A DNA stretch of 13,563 nucleotides, taken from positions 1 to 13,563 of the forward strand of contig CAYPUE010000020.1 of the NCBI GenBank assembly GCA_964414015.1, read 5' to 3'. The notes beneath the pieces are model-generated. The model made no database searches, had not been told where the DNA came from, and saw only the letters and a list, made by a program, of their open reading frames with translations. Source of the stretch: JAUSEW01 sp964414015. Lineage in GTDB: Bacteria; Patescibacteriota; Microgenomatia; Levybacterales; UBA12049. Shown here in pieces: positions 7,789 through 13,543 of the stretch. Within the stretch, counting starts at the first letter, position 1. Every line of letters starts with the position of its first letter. The position numbers and the translations under genes were made by a program.

Positions 7789-8798
7789 ATTTCTCCATAT
7801 TGTTCTTTATAATATTTTTTATATTCGCCTGTTTTAACCATTTTCCACCATTCTTCGTTATCTTTATACCAAAGGATTGTTTTTTCAAGCCATTCATCGA
7901 AATTATGAAGAGGCTGCCAACCTAGCTCATTTTTGATCTTACTCCAATCGACCGCATACTTTCTGTCGTGTCCGGGTCTGTCTTTAACAAATTCTATAAA
8001 ACTATCGTCTTTCTTCAGAAAACTAAGTATTTTTTTTGCTACTGTTAAATTATTAATCTCTTCCGTAGAGCCTCCAACGCAATAAGTTTCTCCAATTTTA
8101 CCTTTTTTCAAAACAGCATCAATTGCTCTACAATGATCTTTTACGTAAAGCCAGTCTCTTACATAAAGGCCATCTCCATATACGGGTATTTTCTTTCCTT
8201 CTAAAATATTAGTGATTGCAAGAGGTATCATTTTTTCGGGAAATTGATATGGTCCGAAATTATTGGAACAATTGGTTATAGTAATAGGTAAATTATGTGT
8301 CTCAAAATAAGCTCTTACTAAATGATCTGATCCGGCTTTACTGGCAGAATAAGGACTTCTGGGGTCATAATTTGTTCGTTCATTAAATTTACTCTTATCA
8401 TTTAATTCTAGGCTTCCATACACCTCATCCGTAGATATATGATGAAATCTTTTTATTTTATTTTTTACAGCTGCGTCCAAAAGCACTTGTGTACCGACAA
8501 CGTTAGTAATTACAAAATCAGCTGGTTTTAATATTGATCTGTCTACATGGCTTTCTGCTGCAAAATGCACTACAATATCTACGCCATCCATTGCCTTACT
8601 GACAGTATCTAGATTGCAAATATCTCCATGTACAAAAGAATAATTGGAATTACTTTCAACATTTTTAAGATTTTCTAAATTACCAGCGTAAGTTAGCTTA
8701 TCAAGATTTATAATCTTATCGCTAGGATAATTTTTCATCCAGTATAAAATAAAATTTGATCCTATAAATCCTGCTCCTCCGGTTACCAGAATTTTCAT
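7785..8798 (-). CDS. rmlB: dTDP-glucose 4,6-dehydratase
   Basis: Converts dTDP-glucose to dTDP-4-keto-6-deoxyglucose with bound NAD+. The sequence (337 aa, normal length) has GGAGFIGSN (7-15), DKLTYAGN (33-40), HFAAESHVDRS (78-88), the dehydratase-specific STDEVYG (122-128) with Asp124 and Glu125, catalytic Tyr150 and Lys154 in YSASK, NCSNNFGPYQFPEK (176-189), and GDGLYVRDWLYVKDH (208-222). All are diagnostic of RmlB. It starts 4 bases after the NUDIX gene and overlaps rmlD by 4 bases. RmlA, encoded two genes upstream, makes its substrate. Confidence 0.96.
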   Translation of the reverse strand: MKILVTGGAGFIGSNFILYWMKNYPSDKIINLDKLTYAGNLENLKNVESNSNYSFVHGDICNLDTVSKAMDGVDIVVHFAAESHVDRSILKPADFVITNVVGTQVLLDAAVKNKIKRFHHISTDEVYGSLELNDKSKFNERTNYDPRSPYSASKAGSDHLVRAYFETHNLPITITNCSNNFGPYQFPEKMIPLAITNILEGKKIPVYGDGLYVRDWLYVKDHCRAIDAVLKKGKIGETYCVGGSTEEINNLTVAKKILSFLKKDDSFIEFVKDRPGHDRKYAVDWSKIKNELGWQPLHNFDEWLEKTILWYKDNEEWWKMVKTGEYKKYYKEQYGEI

Positions 8799-8802
8799 AT
8801 TT

Positions 8803-9339
8803 TTATAATTTTTTCTCTTTTCTTAGTTTATCTAATAATAAAATTCCTATTACGCTAGATGAAACATTAATTTCTCCGGACATAACTTTATCAACTGCGT
8901 CATTAAGAGATATTCTAACAACTTTTATATCCTCATCATCTTGAAGATTTTGCAAAGTTTTCTCCAATCCTTTTGCCAGAAAAAGATGATTTATCCCTTT
9001 AAAAACGCTTGAAGCCATTTCAATTCTTGCCAGCTCTTCCCATTGCGCTGCCGATATCCCAGCTTCCTCTTTAAGTTCTCTCTTGGCAGCAGCAAGACTA
9101 GTTTCATCCTTATCCATAAACCCAGCTACAGCCTCTAATGCAATTTTGCCTAAAGTGTCCCTATATTGAGAAACTAAATATATGTCATATGTGTCAGTTA
9201 AGGGAAAAACGGAAACTGTAGGATTACGCTTAGCAATATGATGAATTTTCTTTTTTCCCTTTGCTGATAAAAATTTTATTTCCTTAACGCTAAAAAGATC
9301 TGTTTTTAAAATTGTCTTTTGAGACCTCGTATTTTTCAT
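8803..9339 (-). CDS. NUDIX hydrolase, ADP-ribose pyrophosphatase-like
   Basis: This 178-residue protein has a complete Nudix box at 73-95, matching Gx5Ex7REUxEExGU: Gly73, Glu79, Arg87-Glu88, Glu91-Glu92 and Gly94. Such enzymes hydrolyse a nucleoside diphosphate linked to another group. The overall layout, with an N-terminal beta region (about 8-60) and the box preceded by LEAVAGFMDKDE, resembles ADP-ribose or nucleotide-sugar pyrophosphatases (NudF-like). It sits between rmlA and rmlB, 4 bases before rmlB and 33 bases after rmlA, a place where rmlC is often found. It is not RmlC: nothing resembles the cupin epimerase. It could control nucleotide-sugar pools or hydrolyse ADP-ribose; the substrate is unknown. 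Confidence 0.88.
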   Translation of the reverse strand: MKNTRSQKTILKTDLFSVKEIKFLSAKGKKKIHHIAKRNPTVSVFPLTDTYDIYLVSQYRDTLGKIALEAVAGFMDKDETSLAAAKRELKEEAGISAAQWEELARIEMASSVFKGINHLFLAKGLEKTLQNLQDDEDIKVVRISLNDAVDKVMSGEINVSSSVIGILLLDKLRKEKKL

Positions 9340-9372
9340 ATTTATAAGTAAATTTTCAATGGAGGATTAGTT

Positions 9373-10110
9373 CTATAGTTCCCCGTTTTTTACTTTTTGG
9401 GCAACTAAATTATTTGCCTTAAGTAGTTCGTCGTAAGACGTTCCCGCATCTATCCACCAATCAATAATTCTGCATGTCATTGTTCCGTCTTTGAGGTAAA
9501 AATTATTAAGATCTGTTACTTCCAACTCATTTCTTGCCGATGGAGTAAGATTTTCCACAAAACCAAACACACGGTTATCATACATATATATTCCTGTTTG
9601 AGCTATATCTGATTTCGGGTGCTCCGGCTTTTCTTCAATTGAAATTACCTTTCCTTTATTATCAAGCTCAATAACCCCATATTGTCTAGACTGTGTATCC
9701 ATTCTGACGCCAAAAATCATCGCCCCTTTTTCTTTTTTTTCAAAATCCTCAACGGCAGCATGCAAATTGAAATTAAAAATATTATCTCCAAGAATGACTA
9801 AAATCTTTTCTCCTTTTACGAATTCTTTAGCTAAACTAATTGCGTCTGCAATTCCCCCTTTAGGATTTTTCTGAACAGCATAATATAACTTCATGCCGAA
9901 TTCTTCTCCTGCTCCAAGCAAGTTTGCGAAATGTCCGGCATGGTCGGGAGAGCTTGTTAATAGAACTTCCTTTATTCCTGCTTTTTCCATTGCTTCCAAA
10001 GGATAATAAACCATTGGCTTATTATAAATAGGCAATAGATGCTTGTTGGTAACCCACGTCAGAGGCCTTAAGCGCGTTGCTAATCCTCCTGCCAAAATTA
10101 CACCTTTCAT
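9373..10110 (-). CDS. rmlA: Glucose-1-phosphate thymidylyltransferase, short form
   Basis: Predicted to join glucose-1-phosphate and dTTP to make dTDP-glucose, releasing pyrophosphate. The nucleotidyltransferase signature is LAGGLATRLRPLT (6-18), with Lys23 and Lys31 following; GDN (108-110) holds metal ligand Asp109; YGVIE (144-148), EEKP (159-162), ELEVTDLN (195-202) and WIDAGT (219-224) complete the core. At 245 residues it lacks the C-terminal part of classical RmlA (about 290), as in the short RmlA-like enzymes. The nucleotide loop has Ala11 where GSGTRL is typical. The uridylyl or cytidylyl activity of relatives cannot be excluded, but the rmlB two genes downstream supports dTDP-glucose. 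It follows the small membrane gene by 7 bases. Confidence 0.92.
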   Translation of the reverse strand: MKGVILAGGLATRLRPLTWVTNKHLLPIYNKPMVYYPLEAMEKAGIKEVLLTSSPDHAGHFANLLGAGEEFGMKLYYAVQKNPKGGIADAISLAKEFVKGEKILVILGDNIFNFNLHAAVEDFEKKEKGAMIFGVRMDTQSRQYGVIELDNKGKVISIEEKPEHPKSDIAQTGIYMYDNRVFGFVENLTPSARNELEVTDLNNFYLKDGTMTCRIIDWWIDAGTSYDELLKANNLVAQKVKNGEL

Positions 10111-10117
10111 AGTTAAA

Positions 10118-10390
10118 TTATAATCCGAAACCTCCCTTTAAGATAAAGAAAACCATTAATAATCCAATGCAACCAACCAAGATATATTCTATCACAATTT
10201 TTATATTTAAGTCATGATTTACCAAATGGTGCAATACTCCCCAGAATATATAAAAAATAGTTACTATAGTAATTTCTATCATCTGAAGCGATCTATTTGG
10301 GGAAGACAAGGAAACAAGAATTAGACCAAATGCCAATATTAAAAATAAGGAAATGCTGTAACCGATATGGCTATGAAGTTTTTTATACAT
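10118..10390 (-). CDS. Small three-helix membrane protein, unknown function
   Basis: I do not recognise this 90-residue protein. Hydrophobic stretches at about 12-28, 37-55 and 66-86 predict three membrane helices. Between the second helix and the next is HHLVNHDL (54-61), a His-rich stretch that could bind metal, but this is only a pattern. Its ATG shares one base with the stop of the CAP-domain gene (TGATG), so the two are probably translated together, and rmlA follows after 7 bases. Tight coupling to a membrane-anchored extracellular protein suggests that the two products may work together in the envelope (inference). Confidence 0.75.
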   Translation of the reverse strand: MYKKLHSHIGYSISLFLILAFGLILVSLSSPNRSLQMIEITIVTIFYIFWGVLHHLVNHDLNIKIVIEYILVGCIGLLMVFFILKGGFGL

Positions 10391-11232
10391 CAGATAATTA
10401 CCCCCTTCGCAAGTATACCAATAAGAATAATTAACATTGCGAAAAATAAAATATGATCCGTGTTGTGTCCGACGAAACGAATAATTCTTTTTCTTTCTAC
10501 GGCGACCATGTCTAAAATCAAAACCGCAATAAATATATATAGTATCGTCTTGTCAACAAAAGAAGACAGAGACAAAGGACTTATGAAACTGCTTTTGACT
10601 GCATAGTTATTATCAGAAATCGTAGGAACAGCTTTAACGGAGTTTTTAGGAGGATTATAGGCAAATTGCTCCAGACTCTGCCCCCCTAGCTCTTGAACTA
10701 CCAAAATTGTATCTTCGCCAGCAAGCTTTCCTGCCTCTATCGCAAATCCAACATCTCTATAATTTGAGGAAAGCAAGTTTGCTTTATGTTGAGCGCTTGC
10801 CATCCACGCATTAACAATGCTATCCGTATTGTCAAATCCGCGAGCCAGATTCTCCCCGGCATATACATAATTATATCCAGCAGTTTTCATAAAAATCCAA
10901 GGTGTTTCCCCATCGGGAGAGTCATGCGCCCAATAGTTTTTTCTAAACATATCTTTGGCTTTATTTACTGCTGCCAAAGAAAGTTTTTCATTTAGAATTA
11001 AAGGTGGTAATCCATTTGCTTCTCTTTTCTGATTAACAAGAAGCAAAAGTTTTTGAGAAGAAATGTCTGCGGATACACCCAAAACAGACGGGAAATTAAA
11101 TCTTAATCCAGAAATGAAAAAGCTGGCGCAAAAAATAATAATTAAAACGAATAAAAGGCTTTTATGATGCAGAAGTTTGGCTCGATAATTATTATCTTCG
11201 TGAGGTAAAAAATACGAAAGAATACTATGCAT
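10390..11232 (-). CDS. CAP/SCP-domain membrane protein (YkwD-like)
   Basis: This 280-residue protein has a cytoplasmic N-terminus with basic and His-rich residues, a membrane helix at about 25-43, then a CAP domain at about 61-184, then two more helices at about 226-245 and 259-280. The CAP domain shows LVNQKREANGLPPL (65-78), WAHDSPDG (101-108, His103), GENLARG (126-132, Glu127), AWMASAQHKANLL (142-154, His149) and YRDVGFA (158-164), as in bacterial YkwD-type proteins. The CAP domain should be outside the cell. VLGVSA (50-55) lies between the first helix and the domain. CAP proteins have varied roles and no reaction can be assigned. The gene has its own promoter-like sequence and is the first of the sugar gene run. 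Two C-terminal helices are unusual for a family mostly made of secreted or singly anchored proteins. Confidence 0.9.
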   Translation of the reverse strand: MHSILSYFLPHEDNNYRAKLLHHKSLLFVLIIIFCASFFISGLRFNFPSVLGVSADISSQKLLLLVNQKREANGLPPLILNEKLSLAAVNKAKDMFRKNYWAHDSPDGETPWIFMKTAGYNYVYAGENLARGFDNTDSIVNAWMASAQHKANLLSSNYRDVGFAIEAGKLAGEDTILVVQELGGQSLEQFAYNPPKNSVKAVPTISDNNYAVKSSFISPLSLSSFVDKTILYIFIAVLILDMVAVERKRIIRFVGHNTDHILFFAMLIILIGILAKGVII

Positions 11233-11238
11233 GCTTTT

Positions 11239-11267
11239 AGTATAGCACCCAATATAATCATCGACAA
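11239..11267 (-). promoter_or_regulatory. Sigma70-like promoter for the CAP-rml-ugd-gmd run
   Basis: On the minus strand, TTGTCG (11267-11262; 4 of 6 matches to TTGACA) is separated by 17 bases from TATACT (11244-11239; 5 of 6 matches to TATAAT), with an extended TGC before the -10. It lies in the 36-base gap after the tsaC-tsaB stop. Transcription would be expected to begin about 7 bases past the -10, at or very near the ATG at 11232, so the mRNA would be leaderless or nearly so. No other Met codon occurs before the first membrane helix. Confidence 0.6.
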
Positions 11268-11268
11268 A

Positions 11269-12165
11269 TTAATTCATTTTTCCGAAAACCGGAATTTTTA
11301 AAAGGAATGAAAAAACATTGGCTATCGCCATTCCCACCCTAATCCCTGTCAATGATCCCTTTCCCGTTTGCACCTCTATTGAATTTAAATCTTTTAAAGA
11401 GGCTTTGTTTTCTTTCAAAAGACTATCTATTGCAGACAGAATAAGATGTGTTTGATTAGAGACGATCTTCTGATTTGCTATATGCTCCTGTTGATTAAAT
11501 CTTAACCCAACAATAATTTCCTCGTTGCTTGAAGTATCTATCCATAGAATCGTTTCGTTGATTTTTGATTTTTGATTTTTGATTTTTGAGATTTCTATTG
11601 CTCCTTCTCTTAGAATCCTCCATGGTTTTATCGAACAATCAATTACAGTCGAAGGTTTCCCACCAAGCCGAACCTTACTCGGAACTACATAATCAACAAG
11701 ACTAACTAGTTTTGGGTCTAAATCTTCAAATTTATACGGTGTTTTTTCTCCATGGAAATTAGCAGAGGGGCCTAAAATCGGTACGCCAACGCCCTTTATT
11801 AAAGAAAGCGTGATCTCACTATTTGGCACTCTTACTCCTAAATTGTTTCCCCCGCCCCGAACAAGACTCGATACTTTATCTATTCTGCTTTGCAGAATAA
11901 TTGTCAATGCTCCAGGCCAATGTTTTTTCATTAAATTGTCTGAAACTTTTTTCGGAATAGGCAAAAGGTGTTTTTGCGCCATTGCTATGCTATCTACCAA
12001 AACTGGAACAGGTTGATTCTTGGGCCTTTTCCGAATATTGAATAAACGCTCTATTGCTTTTTCGTTATCGATCCTACATCCTATACCAAAAGCCGTATCC
12101 GTTGGAAAGATTACTATTCCGCCATCTTTCAAAACCTGAATGGCTTTTTGAATATCATTGTTCAT
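11269..12165 (-). CDS. TsaC-TsaB fusion, t6A37 tRNA modification
   Basis: Two domains of the threonylcarbamoyladenosine pathway are joined. Residues 1-190 are TsaC/YrdC, which makes threonylcarbamoyl-AMP from threonine, bicarbonate and ATP: PTDTAFGIGC (21-30), IRKRPKNQP (44-52), HWPGALTIIL (82-91), GVRVPNS (110-116), GPSAN (132-136), PSTVID (171-176). Residues 205-298 match the N-terminal half of TsaB, the partner of TsaD: LWIDTSS (207-213) and TGKGSLTGIRVG (267-278), where GPGSFTGLRIG is usual. The C-terminal half of TsaB is absent, so the TsaB part is about 94 residues instead of about 220. The linker (191-204) is encoded by a heptanucleotide repeat. The start overlaps the end of tsaE by 11 bases. 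TsaD is not in the window. Domain calls are firm; the activity of the short TsaB part is untested. Confidence 0.9.
   Translation of the reverse strand: MNNDIQKAIQVLKDGGIVIFPTDTAFGIGCRIDNEKAIERLFNIRKRPKNQPVPVLVDSIAMAQKHLLPIPKKVSDNLMKKHWPGALTIILQSRIDKVSSLVRGGGNNLGVRVPNSEITLSLIKGVGVPILGPSANFHGEKTPYKFEDLDPKLVSLVDYVVPSKVRLGGKPSTVIDCSIKPWRILREGAIEISKIKNQKSKINETILWIDTSSNEEIIVGLRFNQQEHIANQKIVSNQTHLILSAIDSLLKENKASLKDLNSIEVQTGKGSLTGIRVGMAIANVFSFLLKIPVFGKMN
11560..11587 (-). repeat. Heptanucleotide repeat encoding the TsaC-TsaB linker
   Basis: Four exact copies of GATTTTT on the + strand, read as AAAAATC on the coding strand. They encode residues 193-202 (SKIKNQKSKI), exactly between the end of the TsaC domain and the first beta strand of the TsaB-like domain. 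The coding strand is open in all frames, while TGA occurs in every frame on the other strand. Confidence 0.92.
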
Positions 12166-12667
12166 AATTAATTATAGTTATTTTCCTTTTATTCTCATCT
12201 AGATATTCAAATTTTATATCCCATCTTTTTTTAGGAAGTATCTTCCCAAGTTTTTCCGCCCATTCAATAGCAACAATATTTTTTGGATCATTAACGACCT
12301 TCTCAATCCCCAATCCCTCAAGGTCTCTTTCGCTTTCTATTCTATACAAATCTATATGGTAAAACCGTTCCAAACTTTTAAATTTTACATTGCTCACCTC
12401 GCTGCGAAGCAGGTAATTTTGATTTTTGATTTTTGATTTTTGATTTTGAAGTTCGTAGCAACGAACGATTATAAATGTCGGAGAAATAATTCTCCTTTTA
12501 ATACCCAATCCTTTTGCTAAGCCTTGAGTAAATGTGGTTTTTCCGCCCCCAAGATCGCCGTAAAGAGCTACGAGATCTCCACTTTTTAATTCTTTAGCAA
12601 ATTTCCTAGCTAGCTCTTGCGTTTCTTCAAAACTGTTAGTAATAAAAACGTCTTTTTTATTTTTCAT
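12155..12667 (-). CDS. tsaE: tRNA t6A biosynthesis ATPase TsaE, with repeat-derived insertion
   Basis: TsaE is the small P-loop ATPase that works with TsaB and TsaD to make t6A37 in tRNAs reading ANN codons. Numbering from the ATG at 12667 (170 aa), the Walker A motif GDLGGGKT is at 37-44, SPTF at 62-65, YHIDLYR at 103-109 and IEWAEKL at 134-140. The distance from SPT to YHxDLYR is 41 residues; in E. coli TsaE, as I recall its sequence, it is 17. The approximately 24 extra residues match a palindrome-heptamer-palindrome stretch at 12397-12466. A GTG at 12676 would add three residues, but it lies inside a palindrome and has no better ribosome site, so I chose the ATG. The 3' end overlaps the tsaC-tsaB start by 11 bases. 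All ATPase motifs are intact, so function is probably kept. Confidence 0.93.
   Translation of the reverse strand: MKNKKDVFITNSFEETQELARKFAKELKSGDLVALYGDLGGGKTTFTQGLAKGLGIKRRIISPTFIIVRCYELQNQKSKIKNQNYLLRSEVSNVKFKSLERFYHIDLYRIESERDLEGLGIEKVVNDPKNIVAIEWAEKLGKILPKKRWDIKFEYLDENKRKITIINYEQ
12397..12466 (-). repeat. Composite palindrome-heptamer-palindrome insertion inside tsaE
   Basis: In transcript order: a perfect hairpin with arms GTTCGT and ACGAAC (12466-12451, 4-base loop); a heptamer run with three exact GATTTTT units at 12421-12441 and partial units on both sides (12415-12447); and a second palindrome with arms ACCT-GCT and AGC-AGGT (12414-12397, 4-base loop, one bulged base). The whole stays in frame and encodes roughly residues 68-91 of TsaE. 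Its 70-base length agrees with the approximately 24 extra residues compared with E. coli TsaE. Confidence 0.8.
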
Positions 12668-12674
12668 ATTATTC

Positions 12675-12700
12675 ACTCTAATGATACGTATTATTAGAGT
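12675..12700. promoter_or_regulatory. 26-base near-perfect palindrome before tsaE
   Basis: Arms ACTCTAAT (12675-12682) and ATTAGAGT (12693-12700) are perfect inverted repeats. The middle is also palindromic (ATACGTAT), with a single mismatched pair (G12683 opposite T12692). It fills most of the gap between the stalk-protein stop (12706-12704) and the tsaE ATG (12667). No T-tract follows on the transcript side, so it looks more like a dimeric-protein operator than a terminator. A weak promoter candidate overlaps it on the minus strand: TTGAAG (12707-12702) and TATCAT (12686-12681), with a short 15-base spacer. Confidence 0.55.
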
Positions 12701-12703
12701 ACT

Positions 12704-13543
12704 TCAAGGCTCTTGTTGTTTCTTATTATTAATATAAAACCGAAAAAATAGTATAGCACAAGCAATAAAAAAAATAACGCCAATGCCAATAAAGATTTTA
12801 GAGATATTGCTAGTCTGCTCACCCAAAACTTCTGTCTTCTTTCCTAGTTCTTTTGTCGGTTCTTGCGTACTTGCTAAAAAACCGCTAGCAGTTGTATTTT
12901 CTATACTTTCTCCCAAAACTGAACTAACAGTTGTCGTAGGAGAAGGGGTAAAAGTTGGAGATGGAGTGGGAGTTGAAGTTGGCGTTGGCTTTGGAGTTGG
13001 CGTATTTGTCGGAACAGGCGTCGAAGTTGGCGCAGGAGCAGAAGTTGGTATGGGAGTAGGGGTATTTGTAGGCGTCAGGGTTGGGGGAACAATTATTGAA
13101 ATACTATTTGGATCCGACCATGTTGCAGTACTCCCTGTTTGTGTATATCTACCAATCTTTAAATCATACGTGCCGCTTCCGGTTGTAAAGTTTGGATCAT
13201 CTGAATCTATTTTTCCTTGAATATCTCCTCCCCAAGCACCATTCCCATCGGTAGTAACGCTTATATAATTTCCGTCTGCCAATGATCCCATATGCCAAGT
13301 CGCCCCATCATACGTAGAGCCAAAATAATTACTGGTTCCAGATTGAGATATAGCAACACGAAGTCTATATATGGCATTTTTTGATAACCCGCTCATTGTT
13401 GCCGTAACGGTAAAAGAAGTATCCAAGCTTAATGTTCCCGACGGATAAGCTGTAATCGTAGGCACTGTAGCAAAAACAGATTTAACAAGAAAAGGGGAAA
13501 AGAAAAATAATAAAAAAGCAATTAGGGCAATTTTTGCCTTCAT
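12704..13543 (-). CDS. Secreted, membrane-anchored protein with Thr/Pro-rich stalk
   Basis: I do not recognise the globular part, but the layout is clear. A signal peptide (1 to about 26: basic start, hydrophobic LIAFLLFFFSPFLV, then SVFA) precedes an extracellular, probably beta-rich domain (about 27-151, rich in Gly, Ser, Thr and aromatic residues). A low-complexity Thr/Pro/Ser stalk follows (153-205), then two VLGE motifs (209-212 and 239-242), a membrane helix (249-269) and a short basic tail (INNKKQQEP). So the head would be displayed on a stalk, with the C-terminus inside the cell. The stalk resembles regions that carry O-linked sugars in other organisms. No sortase LPxTG motif is present. 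The start is the ATG at 13543, which gives a proper signal peptide; only 20 bases of upstream DNA are visible and no clear promoter is seen. It precedes tsaE by 36 bases. Confidence 0.88.
   Translation of the reverse strand: MKAKIALIAFLLFFFSPFLVKSVFATVPTITAYPSGTLSLDTSFTVTATMSGLSKNAIYRLRVAISQSGTSNYFGSTYDGATWHMGSLADGNYISVTTDGNGAWGGDIQGKIDSDDPNFTTGSGTYDLKIGRYTQTGSTATWSDPNSISIIVPPTLTPTNTPTPIPTSAPAPTSTPVPTNTPTPKPTPTSTPTPSPTFTPSPTTTVSSVLGESIENTTASGFLASTQEPTKELGKKTEVLGEQTSNISKIFIGIGVIFFIACAILFFRFYINNKKQQEP
12929..13087 (-). repeat. Low-complexity Thr/Pro stalk-coding repeat
   Basis: This degenerate repeat encodes residues 153-205, made mainly of Thr-Pro, Ser-Pro and Asn-Thr-Pro steps (for example TPTNTPTPIPTS). 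The coding strand is C-rich and the + strand G-rich, unlike the AT-rich surroundings. The opposite strand has a long open frame rich in Val and Gly (12783-13220) that is a by-product of this repeat and not a gene. Confidence 0.9.

Noticed and set aside
8803..9339. The gene between rmlA and rmlB as rmlC
   Set aside because: It has a full Nudix box and no RmlC cupin features.
11560..12447. Possible CRISPR-like array from the GATTTTT repeats
   Set aside because: The units are 7 bases with no spacers between them and lie within coding genes; no cas gene is present.
12155..12667. Frameshifted or broken tsaE because of the odd middle segment
   Set aside because: The reading frame and all motifs on both sides of the insertion are intact, so it is an in-frame insertion and not a pseudogene.
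12783..13220. Long + strand open frame rich in Val and Gly opposite the stalk gene
   Set aside because: It mirrors the Thr/Pro codon repeat of the minus-strand gene; it has no signal, domain or ribosome site of its own.
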